The notes below the pieces were generated by a model that was given only the letters and a program-made list of their open reading frames with translations, searched no databases and was not told the origin of the DNA. The translations under genes and the position numbers were made by a program. This document shows positions 1 through 16,224 of a DNA stretch of 64,000 nucleotides, piece by piece; the stretch's first letter is position 1; every line of letters starts with the position of its first letter. The stretch is from positions 1-64,000 of the forward strand of contig JAHBMJ010005817.1 of NCBI GenBank assembly GCA_018398765.1, given 5' to 3'. The DNA comes from Chromera velia (taxonomy: Eukaryota; Sar; Chromeraceae).

Positions 1-1380
1 ATTATGGATATAAGATATGGCTAGACACAAAAATAGACGCATCTTCCCCCCGCTCGTCCGAGCGCTCATCGCCGACTTCCTTGGCCAGCACTACCCCACC
101 AGCAGTCTAGTTATCCCTTTCTATCTTGTTCCGTTTGCATACACTAGCACGCAAGTGGTCGAGGCTTCGATAAGCCTGCTAGATGCGCTAGACGAAAGCT
201 TACTAGATGATGCTTCGGTAGACCTAGTTGAACCTTCTCCTAGTACAGCACTTGAGCGTGGTTTCCAAGCTACGGGCGTTTTGCACTGTGTAGAAACATT
301 AGTGCACATAAGTGCATGCCACTGCATGGTGGTTGTAGACTCTCCAAGCTCCAAGTATGATCAATTCCCGCCTCTTCCCGTCCTCCCCCCCCCTTCGATA
401 TGAAGGGCTTCTGGAGCGTATCACCGAGTCCCGTCTGGTGGTCCGTGTACAGACTGCAGTCCTAGCCGGACCTAGTGCAGCTTCTGGAAAACCTAAACTT
501 TGATACCGTTGCCCAACTAGCATCTCCTTCAATACTAGCGGGACTTTGCAGCCTTCAAAAACTAGCGCTAGTAGCGCAAGACGCTCACCGCATGTTCAAA
601 ACCGGTGGTTCCCTCCACTCTCTGCTGTGGAACAAAAACGCCGACCTTCTTTTTTTTGATCGGCAGGTCGCTGAACATCTGCATAATTTAGTGTCAAACA
701 TGCGAGCTCGCGCCGCGTGGCTCATTGCTTCTGCACCCGGGCCTGTAAGATAAAAGGAAAAAAATATGCCTGCTGGTGGAGCTATTGCATATCTAATCAA
801 CACAAACCGTCCAATTCTCTATGCGCTAGAAAACCTATTCCTAGCATCTCCCTCGCTTATCAAATTTAAATCGGCAGCACGTTAAAGGACCCAGACCGTA
901 GACTAGACCAGTACCACTTATGCTATCCATGGGGTTTCAACATAATCTGTATCGTAGTGTTTCCGCTTGAGGTCACACAAACGCGGTTCAACCACTTAGA
1001 ACGTCGGCTGCTCCTCGACTTATTCAGCGACTATAAGCTTAAAGGCCTAGTCCGGCTCTTTGACTCCCGACAAGAGTGGCTAATCAATGTTCCCAGGGCA
1101 CATGTATTAGCAACGTTCCAATCCTTTCAGAACGACATCATAAAACAAGTCTACCAAATTGATAGCTATCTATTATGGTCTGATATTCATTTCTCACCGG
1201 ATTACGTCCTAGACTCCAGCCTGGAAGTAGCTCTTCCATTGAAATCGTCATCATGCCAGTGGTTAAACTTTTGAGATGAACATAGAATCCCATCTTCCGT
1301 AGGTCTCCAGCCGTATGAAAAAGAGACTAACCAAGTAACCCCTTGAATTATAGCAGAAACGGGCGAACAAACAGGTCAAA
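1..1380 (+). pseudogene. Decayed coding frames, unrecognised
   Basis: Three open stretches on the plus strand (17-403, 475-753 and 957-1274) are separated by stops and frame changes. The third encodes about 105 residues with normal amino-acid composition (motifs LERRLLLDLF and FDSRQEWLI), but I do not recognise a family. Because a chromodomain of LTR-retroelement type follows at 1.56 kb on the same strand, the stretch may be the worn body of one retroelement, but no reverse transcriptase, protease or integrase motif is visible. An unrelated old gene remnant is equally possible. Nothing here looks expressed or intact. Confidence 0.35.
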
Positions 1381-1734
1381 ATGATGAACGTTCAGGAAAT
1401 TCGGTGGATGGCCGGGTTTGACTACCAAGCACCAGCTTTGGGGGAGGCCGATCTGTTCCGCCAATACTTAAGATTAAGAGCCAAAGGAGGATTAGTTAAC
1501 CTAGAACCTAGGGTTAATGCACGGCAGTTTCAATCTAGTATGGAAACAAATCTAGAAGCGGACTCGGACTGGGAGATTGAAGAGATCTTAGATTTTAATG
1601 AAAGGCGTAATAGGTACAAAGTCTGGTGGAAGGACTATCCACTAGGTAAGGAAAACCCTCAATGAATCCCAGCGGCTAACTTTCAAGGGACAGACGACCG
1701 ACTACTGGTCGAATACTATCATTCAGCTGCTTGA
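1381..1734 (+). pseudogene. Chromodomain remnant of an LTR retroelement
   Basis: The open frame 1381-1665 ends in a chromodomain: an acidic lead-in, then WEIEEILDFNERRNRYKVWW and KDYPLG, which fits the beta-strand and aromatic-cage layout of chromodomains (x-YEVEKIL...YLVKWKGY). The frame then meets TGA at 1663-1665 and continues in the same frame as IPAANF...LLVEYYH, where a chromodomain normally has W-E-P-x-x-N-L. The TGA therefore sits where tryptophan is expected (TGG to TGA). C-terminal chromodomains mark the integrase end of chromoviral Ty3/gypsy elements and guide insertion to heterochromatin. Upstream integrase motifs are not recognisable, so this is a fragment. Confidence 0.6.
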
Positions 1735-2749
1735 TGAACAGGTTCGGCTCCTAGACTTTAATAAATGGGAAGAAGAAGAAAGTTCACGACCGAGTTTGTC
1801 AAGAGTTAAAGTAAAACCTCAGGCTGAGGCAGAATTCATCCCACCCAGACTGGAATGTCTAGTAGAACCTAGCTATAAACCTGAGTCGCTAGTAACTGTT
1901 GACTAGACGCCTAGCTCTGAGCTTGCAACATTCTTTCAGATGTCCATTCCACTACATCTCTAAGTAGAGCTGGCTGAGCTACATCCTACTTTGGCATCTT
2001 TAGTCGCTTCAAGAACTCGCGATGAAAGCATGACGACAGCGGCCCAACGTTTTCCAAGCTATCTAACACGGTTTAACACGTATGGTCCAAGCCGCCGCTT
2101 GCCCCATGTCACAGCACCAACGCTGACGACAGGTGCTGTAAGAACAGTGAAGAGACGGTCTCCCCCGGTTGAACAGGGTAAAGGCTTTGCTGCCCCACGA
2201 CCGCTTTCTCCGCAGTGGATCACAGTCCGACGACACCGACCAAGCTTAGCGGCAGCTGGGCCAGGCGCCCCTCTACCTGAAACGCACAGGAGCATTTGGA
2301 AAGGACTTCATGAATTTATGGAAGAAGACACTTAGTGGACAAAGGGGCTTGCTCCGATAAGTCACGGCATGTGCACTCCATTCTGGAATGAAGCGTTCCA
2401 GTCCCAGCCAAACCAGGCATGTGCATGCATATAACCTCTAAAAAGGCACATACAGGCTCGCGCCCCGCCACACGGTCATGTACATACTTCTGCAACGGTT
2501 ATGCGGTGCCGGCTATCCACCCATACACGCACCCAAAAACCGTGGATGGCTACCGCTGATGTATGCTGAAGAAATTTTAGGGTGAGACGATGCATACATA
2601 GAGCCTGCACTCACTGACCGGAACTGGCAGAAGCCCCGTAGCTCTTAACCACTGATCGACAGTTCGGCTACACCTTCATGGTGCTCCAGGCCTCGAGGTT
2701 TAAGCTACCAAGAAGGCCGTAACGGTTATGCGTGTAATTCAGATTCCTT
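1735..2749. other. No recognisable gene
   Basis: A short open frame at 1991-2335 (+) is rich in Arg, Pro and Thr and has no recognisable domain; an opposing frame overlaps it. The rest holds repeated stops in all frames and no tandem repeat that I can see. It probably belongs to the 3' side of the decayed element upstream. Confidence 0.4.
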
Positions 2750-2799
2750 CAAGAATTCCGTAGAGGTCGCAAGATTTGTTGCATTTCCGCAGGATGCGT

Positions 2800-3392
2800 A
2801 GGCGAGCCGGGCCTGCGAAAGATCTGGCGGGTAATGTTGGCGGGGTCTACCGAAGGTCTGGTGGGCAACTGCATCCACAAGATCTGCATGGCAGGCAGCA
2901 TTGGGGGGATGTCTGGCGGGCAACGTTGGGGGGTCAATGAAAGACCTGCATGACAGGCAACGTTGCGTGGCCTGCAGAGAAGACCTGGTAAGGAACGTTG
3001 AAGGAGGGGAGTCCTGTAGAGATCTAGGGTGCGTCTGGGTAGGCGCCAACATGTTGATCCGGAAAATCTGTGCGGCAGGCCGGAGAAGGCGTCTAGCAAG
3101 GGTCTTTGGAAGATCTATGCAGCAGGGGGGGCGGGTCTTAAAGGGGTCTGGCAGGGGTCTCCGGAAGATCTGTGCGGTAGGAGGGGCAGGTCTCAAAGGG
3201 GTCTAGCTGGCAAGGATCTTCGCAAGATCTATGCGGCAGGTCGGAGGGGGCGTCTAGCAAGGGTCTTTGGAAGATCTATACGGCAGGGGCGGCAGGTCTC
3301 GAAGGGATCTAGCAAGGGTCTTCGAAGATCTATGCGGCAGGGGGGCGGGTCTTGAACGGTCTAGCTGGCAGGGGTCTTCAGAAGATGTGCAG
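2800..3392. repeat. Degenerate ~50-60 bp tandem repeat
   Basis: Imperfect units recur with the core GGAAGATCTATGCGGCAGG followed by a G-rich stretch and GTCTAGCAAGGGTCTT. Clear cores lie near 3062, 3109, 3164, 3221, 3269, 3324 and 3379, with older, weaker copies back to about 2818. Spacing is about 48-58 bp. All frames are fairly open, giving Arg/Gly- or Pro/Leu-rich shadow frames on both strands that I do not regard as genes. The array abuts, and may partly be read as, the 3' end of the minus-strand gag-like frame. Confidence 0.7.
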
Positions 3393-5050
3393 GAGTGGCC
3401 ACCACCTCGGTTCCCGGGGTGGCTGCCTCTGCCGCCACCACGGTTATTGTTGCCTGGCCCGCCTGGGTAGAAGGTTTGAACACCTCCGCTGTCGTCTTCC
3501 TCCTTTTTTCCACTGCGCCTTCTGCTGTGTCCCCTCCAGATCGGGTGGTGGTCGCCCCCCCCGCCGCTCCCTCTAGCACCGGGAGGGATGAGAGTACGGA
3601 GGGACTGAACTTCGTTTCGGAGGCAAGCCACTTCTGCTCGGAGCTCTGTCACTTCACTTGACAGGCTGCTGTGCGCAGTTTGGATGGTGCAAACTTCAGT
3701 GGCAATCACCCGAGCAAGGGCTGCCCCCACAAAAGTGTCTAGGTCTGCATACATAAAATGCTCAAGGAGGGTACCGTTGCGGAGGCGGCGCAAAACGTAC
3801 CGTACTGCTTCTGTGCCCACTTCTTACGCGGTGAACAGCTCACCGTTCTCTCTGTAGTAGTCGATTAGATCTTTGATCGCTTTATACATGTGCTCAATCG
3901 GGGTAAGGACAGCATGCGTGATCACGGAATCGAGCGTTCTTTCCCCCTTTGTTTTGGTGCGTTGGCGGGAAAGGATGTCCATCTTTCTCCAAATATCTCG
4001 CAAGAGTGTCCCAATCTCTGATAGAGTCAGAGTGGCTAACTCATCGGACCTCTCATCGTCATTTATGATAAACCGGGAGAGGATGATTCGGAGGGCTTCG
4101 TAACGGTGATAGCGAAGAGGGGTGGCTGGGGAAGCACCTGCCACTTCAGTGTCAGTGATGTACAGGTCATCGGGGGTTGTCGGGGTCCACAAAAAAGAAG
4201 AAAAGTGGCGCTCGCGGTGCAGATCAATGCTACGAACTAAGGGGGCCGTGGCTGCCTGCTCGGTGCCCCCGTTCACTTATTCTAGTTGCTGTGTTCTGGT
4301 CGTTCTCTTCTGTCTGGCGGACAAGCGCTGCCAAACTTAAAGGGGTGGTGGACACACCCATCGGGGGCAGGGCAAGCCGACTGGGCAGGAAGGGTGAGGG
4401 GTGGCCCTGCAGACCGTGAGCTGCTACTGTCATATGACCAAAAAGGTCCGACTGGATTGAGACACCTGGACCTGCCTGGGGATGGCTAGGACCGGTAGGG
4501 TTGAAAAATGCAGGTGGAGGGGGGGGTCTACGATCTGTGGTCAGCGATGCATGAAAGTTCGGCGCAAACTCAGAGAGATAGCTACGTAATAGGGCAAAGT
4601 GATCTGAAGACAACTAACTGGGCTGTCCGACTGCCTAGGAGGACGACGCACCTGAGGGGTTTAGATCCTGAAGGTTGAACATCTGAGCAACCTGTCTGCC
4701 CAGATCGGCCAGCTGGGTCTGGATAGCATTCTCCATACCACCTCCACCTGTGCCCTTGGTAGGAACAGACACATCCTCGGCAAGAGGGCCAGAGGCACCG
4801 TTGGTGACTTCTGCAGAGACTTCGGGTTATGGAGCGGGAATGCTGGTGAGCCTGTTGGAGGAACGCACTCCAGACGACCTTTTACCTTTCCCTCCTTTTC
4901 TTTTTCCTTTGCCTTTTCCACCCCCATCTCCCGTTTGAGGTACGAGTGATAGGTCAGCTTCTTGAGCTGAACCGGAACCAGCAGCAGAGCTATCGTTTGG
5001 TGCTCTATTGGCTGCATTAAGCAGAGAAGGAGTGCATATTTGGCTTACTA
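3360..5050 (-). pseudogene. Decayed gag-like gene of a retroelement
   Basis: Reading the minus strand from about 5050 downward gives one long frame interrupted by four nonsense codons (one TAA, two TAG, one TAA) and one frameshift near 4270. Order: a Ser/Ala linker, a basic Gly/Lys-rich tract, a coiled-coil-like heptad run (AIQTQLADLGRQVAQMF), a Pro-rich segment, a globular part (residues near DLHRERHFSSFLWTP and ERTLDSVITHAVL), a second coiled coil (SSLSSEVTELRAEVACLRNE) and a Gly/Arg-rich tail typical of RNA-binding Gag C-termini. No zinc knuckle and no pol gene follow. All four nonsense codons sit where Gln would fit (for example FTA-stop-EVGTEAV). Function as Gag is inference from architecture; the family is not recognised. 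Confidence 0.45.
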
Positions 5051-5449
5051 ACCCCTCATGGATGGTTTAAATAACCATACGCTACTGTTAATGCAGAGTT
5101 TGGGATGGATGATTGGAGTGATTACACTGAACCAGAACCCTAAGGTTCTAAACCCTAACGGTGCTCCTACAGACGCGTAGAGGTCTGGGCACTCGATTAG
5201 AGATGATAAGTTCATAGTGAACTGGAGTTGACTACACTAAATTAATACATGCACGCTTGTCTGTCATCGTTTGTCAATCTGTACAGACCGTCGTTGCATG
5301 AAAGTGACCAGTGCTAAACTCAGTCAACGAGAGAAAAACAGTTTACGTAGCCCTGAGATTCAGATAATGCCTCAATCCTGCAGTGAATGAAGGCAGTGCA
5401 CCCAAGCCGACAGAAAGGTGCCGACCGATGCCCCAGAGCAAGCAGTGCA
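5051..5449. other. Non-coding stretch
   Basis: No open frame or repeat array is seen. Two CCCTAA hexamers near 5136 and 5152 resemble plant/alga-type telomere repeat units but are isolated. Confidence 0.5.
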
Positions 5450-6830
5450 CACGACTACACTAAAAGATGCCGACAAGTGCCCCAGGACTGCCCCAGAGAA
5501 GGCAGTGCAAGCAACCACACATAAACGGTGCAGAGCTTACCACAACAGGAGGCAGCGCACTCGAGAACACATGGACTGCTGCAGGTAGCGTCGTGCGGAA
5601 GCTAGTGTACATAACCATACGGACGGGGGACACCATGCAGACAAAAGCCCCGGGACAAGCAGCGCACACAACTATACAAACGGGTGCACAGATGCTGCCA
5701 TCGAAATGGTAGCGCACACAGTTATACAACCACGGTGCAGACGTTGCCACAGTATGCCACAGTGGAGGCAGCGTACTCGAGAACACATAGACTGTTGCCG
5801 GCAGCGCTGCGCGGAAGCCAGCGCACACAACCGTACGAACGGGTGCAGACATTGCCCCAGAGAAGGCAGCGCACATAACTATACAAACGGGTACAGACAT
5901 TACCACAGAAATGGCAGCGCATACAACCACACAATCAGGTGCAGACTTTGCCTCCAAGAAGGCAGCGCACACGACCATACGAACGGGTGCAGACATTGCC
6001 CCATAGGAGGCAGCGCACACAACCATACACACGGGTGCAGACATTGCCCCAGAGCAGGTAGCGCTCACGACCACACAAAAAGGTGTAGACCTTATCCCCG
6101 AGAAGGCAGCGCGCATAACTACATGAACGGATGCAGACATTGCCCCATAGGAGGCAGCGCACACAACCACATGAACGGGTGCAGACATTGTTACAGCAGG
6201 CAGCGCACACGACCATACGAACGGGTGCAGACCTTGCCTCCAAGAAGGCAGCGCACACAACCACACAAGCGGGTGCAGACATTGCTCCAGAGGAGGCAGC
6301 GCACACAACGGCACACAACTACACGAACAGGTGTAGACATTGCCATAGAAATGGCAGCGCACACAACCACACGAACGGGTGCAGACTTTGCCCCCGAGAA
6401 GGCAGCACACACAACCATACGAACGGGTGCAGACATTGCCCCATAGGAGGCAGCGCACACAACCACGCAAACGGGTGCAGACATTGCCCCAGAGAAGGCA
6501 GCGCACACGACTACACGAACGGGTGCAGACATTGCCCCAGAGAAGGCAGCGCACACAACCACACGAATGGGTGCAGACCTTGCCTCAGAGGAGGCAGCGC
6601 ACACAACTACACGAACGGGTGCAGACATTGCCCCAAAGCAGGCAGCGTACACGACCGCATGGACAGGCGCTAAGGACAGGCGCAGACATTGTCCAGGCAA
6701 CAGACAGCGCACACCAGAAACATGGACCAGCGTCGACACCACCGCAGAGAGAGGCAGCGCACACAACCCTACAGAAAGTGCAGACATTGCCCCAAAGAGC
6801 GGCAGCGCATACATCCACATAGTGGGGGAA
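5450..6830. repeat. 48-bp minisatellite, about 28 units
   Basis: The unit reads roughly GGCAGCGCACACAACCATAC then GAACGGGTGCAGACATTGCC then CCAGAGAA; GGCAGCGCAC starts at 5961, 6009 and so on at 48-bp steps. Units differ mainly at scattered transitions and in the CCATAGGA/CCAGAGAA/TCCAAGAA segment. Because 48 is a multiple of 3 and most units lack stops, several frames stay open on both strands: a 364-residue minus frame with a 16-residue repeat rich in Cys, Val and Ala, and plus frames such as AAHTTIRTGADIAPEE. I treat these as shadows of the repeat, since no frame has a plausible non-repetitive N- or C-terminus, but a repeat protein cannot be excluded. Confidence 0.85.
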
Positions 6831-7826
6831 AAGAACAACCCAGGTGCTACCCTCACCCCCACAGGAGGTGGGGCACTCAACAGGTCTGAAAGCAAAAGGG
6901 CGCGGGGCACAGAACACTCAAGAAACGGGAAATGAAGCCGAGCAGAGAAACCAGGGAAGAGACATGCGTGCAATGTTTGATGCATAACTCGTGTCTTGCT
7001 TGCAGAGACCCATCAGATGCACGGCAGCCAATCGAAGACCTAGTTGGAGACAATTGGAAATAGACCCCGTGCCCCCCCCAAGCTGCAGGCAAAAGGAAAC
7101 CCCGGCCCCCTCCCAGAAGCAGACGGAGTGGAGGGAGAGAAATGAAATAAAGAGAGGAGGCGGAGAGAAAAAGAGACTAACCGCCAGCACCCGAGTTCTT
7201 CATGGCCCTGCCAGGAAACGAGAGGCCGACCAACATAACGAACAAGATGAGGAGCTTCATCCTGCCAGTGGGAGCGAACTTGAGGGTCTTCGGTTGTCTT
7301 CGGCGCAAAACGAAACCCAAAAAATCCAGGGGCTGAACCATCCATCCACGACGATTTCAAAAAAGAACAGGAACCAAGAAACTCACTGACCGTTGTAGAG
7401 AGACGATCAAGAACGAGTCATGTGAGTGTTTCAGAACTTTCAAATATGATAAACGGAGGACCTAACCTACTAAGTCAGGCCTGACCATTCCACTGTCTTG
7501 CTTTTAGATTGTCAGAGCCGTTTTTTCAAAAAAGAGTTTGATCTCTTTTTGCGGGGCGTGGCCCCTGATCGTGGCCCAAGACATGCCGAGGCCGTGAAGT
7601 GCCGGCCGGGGTAAGTTTGCACGTGCTGTTTCTGACAACCCGCGCCGCGCCGCATAGCCCTCTTATCTCTTGTCTGCACGGGCTGGCGGCGTAAACCTTC
7701 GTGCAAACGCGCACTTCTGCTGGCCAAGCAGGCCCGGCCGCACGCTATCCGCGGTTTCGGGGCTAGACATCTAAGAGAGAAGAGCGCAAGCTCCAGTTTA
7801 TCTCAGCTAAGGAGTTGTAGCTTGTC
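6831..7826. other. No recognisable gene
   Basis: A plus frame at 6991-7389 is rich in Arg, Lys and Gln and has no domain signature; short minus frames overlap. A GC-rich patch lies at 7550-7760. Nothing can be assigned. Confidence 0.4.
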
Positions 7827-8244
7827 TGAACCTTTTTCCAGTGTGCTACTCCCGCGTGAACCGCGCACTATATGAAGGCAAGCCCTCGGCCGCGCTAGCC
7901 AGCCATCTGGTGAGACTGGTGGATTACTATGGCAACTACCTTTGGATTTTGCTTCTGAGTTGGCGTGTATGTTCTTTAGAAAAGGTGTATGATCGCTGTG
8001 GGTGCGTCTTTCTGGTGCGGTTCTCTAAGCAAACACGCGAGGGCAAGAAGTGGCATGACAAGCCAGAAGGCCATTGTCACACTTGTGGATGTCGGAACAT
8101 ACGATACAATGTGGCAGCAGGCAGTTGGTTCGATTTTTGCTTTAGAGACAAAATGAATGAACGAGCTATAGTTTTTATTCTTTGGCACTTTGCTCAAAAG
8201 CTGGCCCCACAAAGGACAGCCATTGAAGCAGGAAGGGGGGAAAC
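7827..8244 (+). pseudogene. 5' half of a split reading frame
   Basis: An open frame follows a TGA at 7826-7828 and runs about 138 codons up to the retroelement insertion. It contains a Cys/His cluster (CHTCGCRNIRYN) and aromatic-rich segments (DYYGNYLWILLL, GSWFDFCFRDKMNERAI). The frame reaches the GAAAC target duplication as ...AGRGE-T. The 3' half resumes in the same frame after the retroelement at 14142. Family not recognised; the C-x2-C-type cluster could bind zinc. Later stops and frameshifts in the 3' half suggest that it was already an old mobile-element or viral-like gene, but that is inference. Confidence 0.5.
8240..8244. repeat. Target site duplication, left copy (GAAAC)
   Basis: GAAAC directly precedes the 5' LTR and is repeated directly after the 3' LTR at 14142-14146. 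Five bases is the usual duplication length for Ty3/gypsy integrases. Confidence 0.85.
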
Positions 8245-8588
8245 CATAATATAGTGAGGCGAGCCACGGGACCGGCCAATCCCGGGGTGAGCCGAACTAA
8301 CGCGCACCGCCACCGCACGGGACGCCCGCAGCTCAGAGACTAACACACGTACGCAGGCTCATGGAGGCGCTGCCATACCAGTCTGTATTAGAAGAGAATT
8401 AAATAAAATAGAAATAAAATGGAATTAATTCAGTCAGCTGTGTATAGCCTGGATTGAGTAAACAACAGTTGCTTGCAAAGCTTCTAGAAGTAGTTTAGAA
8501 GTGAACCTTAAACTGACAGACTTTCCGTAGTAGAGATCTAACTGAACTAAGTGTGATCACTTAGGAGAAGAGGAGTTACCTCCTTATG
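8245..8588 (+). repeat. 5' LTR
   Basis: It matches 13798-14141 end to end without gaps, about 94.5% identical by my alignment. The ends are CATAAT here and CGTAAC in the 3' copy, consistent with an ancestral TGTAAC start altered by transitions. It ends CTCCTTATG. Confidence 0.93.
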
Positions 8589-8606
8589 TGGTAGCAACAG
8601 AGCCTG
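8589..8606 (+). promoter_or_regulatory. Primer-binding site
   Basis: TGGTAGCAACAGAGCC begins exactly at the LTR edge. The leading TGG is the complement of the CCA tail of a tRNA, and the rest resembles sites matching initiator-Met-type tRNA (TGGTATCAGAGC) with a small offset. The tRNA identity is inference. Confidence 0.65.
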
Positions 8607-8705
8607 GTTGATCTCTCCAGGACCTCTGTTGCTCGGTCTGATACTGTAATAGTCATCTTCTTTCTGGGCAAGTAAATTCTTTTCTTCTCCCAAGACTCTC
8701 TCTCG

Positions 8706-13695
<4,990 letters not shown>

Positions 13696-13783
13696 ATAGA
13701 CAGAAATTGTACGGTCAATTTTGGTTGGCAGTTAACCACAGAAAAGCTGAGAAGAAGGATAGAGCAGGTGGGACATACACTCC

Positions 13784-13795
13784 AAGGGGGAGGGG
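13784..13795 (+). promoter_or_regulatory. Polypurine tract
   Basis: AAGGGGGAGGGG lies two bases (CA) before the 3' LTR start at 13798. This is the position of the plus-strand DNA primer in LTR elements. Confidence 0.8.
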
Positions 13796-13797
13796 CA

Positions 13798-14141
13798 CGT
13801 AACATAGTGAGGCGAGCCACGGGACCGGCCAATCCCGGGGTGAGCCAAACTAACGCGCACCGCCGCCGCACGGGACGCCCACAGCTCAGAGACCAACACA
13901 CGCACGCAGGCTCATGGAGGCGCCACCATGCCAGTATGTATTAGAAGAGAATTGAATAAAATAGAAATAAAATGGAATTAATTCAGTCAGCTGCGTATAG
14001 CCTGGATTGAGTAAACAACAGTTGCTTGCAAAGCTTCTAGAAGCAGTTTGGAAGTGAACCTTGAACTGACAGACTTTCCATAGTAGAGATCTAACTGAAC
14101 TAAGTGCGATCACTTAGCAGAAGAGGAGTTACCTCCTTATG
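13798..14141 (+). repeat. 3' LTR
   Basis: A full-length partner of 8245-8588. Seventeen of about 19 differences are transitions; the 5' copy more often carries the A or T state. Confidence 0.93.
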
Positions 14142-14146
14142 GAAAC
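14142..14146. repeat. Target site duplication, right copy (GAAAC)
   Basis: It matches 8240-8244 exactly. Confidence 0.85.
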
Positions 14147-14756
14147 AGACAATTTTTTTCCAGAGCAGGCAGCCACAATACAAAGGTATCTGCGAGCCAT
14201 TCTGGATGAATTCAATCAGCTGACCTATCAGAAAGCGGGGGGACTGGTCGACGGTCCGGGTGCAGGGGTCTCCATCGTGGATCTGAAGGAAGCCCTACTT
14301 TTCAGAAACAGGGCGTGGAGAGAAGCAGGAAAAAGGGGGCAGGATCCACATGCCGCGTATTGTAAGCAATTCCATGTGGATGAATAATTATTTGTTTCCC
14401 AATGGTTTCGCTTGCTCAAGCGAGCAGAAGCCAGGAGAAGGGGGCAAAGAGTGAAGGATATGACAGATGTAAAGCAGTGGATGGTAGCACGGGTTAAGAA
14501 TATACTCGGTCGTGTCTTGCCAGAGGGGGAAGAGGAGAAATACACAGCAAGACAGAAGAGACTTGCAGTAAAAGTGGATATCTTTCATTTTCAGATTCTT
14601 CCTCACGGGAGAAAAGAAAGAACAAACCAGGCACTTGGGGGATTTGTGGGAGAGGCTGCTCTGCCGTGCACTGAGGTGAGCGCAAATGGACTGAAAGCAT
14701 GGTCTGCCCCTTTCCTTGCCAGACATAACGGACAGGTCCTCACCCAAACAATTTGA
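14142..14756 (+). pseudogene. 3' half of the split reading frame
   Basis: Directly after the retroelement the frame continues as E-T-D-N-F-F-P-E-Q, in phase with the upstream half through the shared GAAAC. It includes FFPEQAATIQRYLRAILDEF, then KEALLFRNRAWREAGKRG, one in-frame TAA at 14385-14387, then LFVSQWFRLLKRAEARRRGQ and a Lys/Arg-rich segment to TGA at 14754. I do not recognise the family. Amphipathic helices and basic patches suggest nucleic-acid binding, but that is only an impression. Confidence 0.5.
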
Positions 14757-15727
14757 AACAAACTATGACAAGAGAGAATGGGTGTCGGAAGAAGAAGACA
14801 GTGTGGGGAAAAAGAAGCACCAACTGACTATCGAGTCCACCTTTTTGCAGATCTGCAGAGATCTCGTGCAGAAGAACCTACAGAAGCAGACATGTAGCAC
14901 AGATTCAGCAGGGCGGTATCCCCTGTACTATCACTTGCAGGAGTTCAAGTGGAGAAGGGGGAGTTTACAAGATGAAAGAGCATTTGAAGATTTGCTGCAG
15001 ACACTAGCTGCTGTGATGGCTGTATACAGCTTTCGCACTGACCGTATGTTTTTGTCTGCAGATATGGAGCCCGTCTCCTTTTTCGCATACCGCAGCGAAG
15101 GGGCAAAGCCAAGAAAATGGGTGTAAGAAAGCAGAGAGAGCATGTGGGCTAGCATGTGGGTAGAGACCAAAGCAAACAGAGAAAGAACCATGCAAAGAAT
15201 TTAATATGTGCATTGCATATCTGATAGTTGACTGACCGTTGTGGGTATTTTTATTGCGCCCCCATTGGCGTATAGCGAGAGGGAGGGTGGTGTTGCCTGT
15301 AGGATATTGGGCGGACTTGTGCACGGTCCATCTCGACTCCATACACCCGCTTGTGGCACGGGCCACACAAGAGAACACAATTCTTGGGGTTGTTGTTCTC
15401 CGCCACCTAAGAGAGCCAGAAGAGTTGTTCAGTATGAGAGCGAGAGACAGGGACTTGCAGAGAGCCTACCGTATCCTCTTCACTAATGGAATGGGGATAA
15501 GAAAGGTGGTGCATCTCCAGTCTAGAACATTGCCCATTTTGGGTATGACCATGCCTTCTAGAGTACTGCTGCTGCCCACAAAGCTCACACACATATCCAA
15601 AGAGGGATCTAAGTCCCTCTTTGAAAATGGTGGTCGCAATGAAAGGGCAGTCATAGGGGTTCCTATTCTGGGCCCTAAGGAGACGTTGCTCAAAAGGAAA
15701 AAAAAGAACTGCAAGTGCAGACCATAA
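14716..15727 (+). pseudogene. Further decayed frames of the host sequence
   Basis: Two more plus frames, 14716-15126 (with FLQICRDLVQKN and RAFEDLLQTLAAVMAVYSF) and 15239-15727 (with WADLCTVHLDSIHP and NRAVIGVPILGP-like segments), have protein-like composition but are out of phase with each other. They may be later parts of the same worn gene as 7827-8244 plus 14142-14756. No known motif is seen. Confidence 0.35.
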
Positions 15728-16106
15728 TGCAGCCTCAGTGAAGACTTGTTTGAGCATGATTATAGCTGTTTTGAATTTAGGCTCTCTTGGGTGTGTCAAA
15801 AGAGGGCTCTTCTCTTTTATCCAGTCTGACAGTCTGACTGTATCTGACTGTGTATCGTTGTATGTTGTTGACTTCAATTTGAGTGTATTCTTCTCTGTAT
15901 TGACCATTTTCTTTTCACCTCTGTATGGTAGGTCTATACATTTGGGGTATGGTAGGTCTATATTTTTTTTACATTTGGGTCAGGATTTAAAAAACAACTT
16001 TTTAGTGGGCCGTACCCCGGATGGGGTCCACTTACGTCACATGCCATCTTAGGATAACCTGTGATGCAAAGTCGAGCACTCATCTATTTTTGAAAGTGCC
16101 CTTCAT
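15728..16106. other. No gene; short direct repeat
   Basis: The phrase GTATGGTAGGTCTATA occurs twice (near 15923 and 15947). Otherwise there is AT-rich sequence with no frame of interest. Confidence 0.4.
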
Positions 16107-16224
16107 GCTTTCCGGGGCCCTTCTCATGGCCCTGGAAAGCGAAGCGGGGGGCACTTACCAAACAATCCCCTGAGCCCACACATGCATGCATGCAGCTTTC
16201 GTCAAAAAAAAGGCCCCGGAAAGC
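16107..16224. mobile_element. 118-bp element with 13-bp terminal inverted repeats
   Basis: GCTTTCCGGGGCC at 16107-16119 is exactly complementary to GGCCCCGGAAAGC at 16212-16224, and an imperfect complement GGCCCTGGAAAGC lies at 16131-16143. The interior holds CACATGCATGCATGCAG. The same 13-mer recurs at 19223-19235, and a 12-mer version at 51830-51841. It could be a MITE or a regulatory stem-loop; no target duplication is evident. Confidence 0.4.

Noticed and set aside
5450-6830. CRISPR-like array
   Set aside because: The 48-bp unit is contiguous, without unique spacers, and the genome is eukaryotic; it is a minisatellite.
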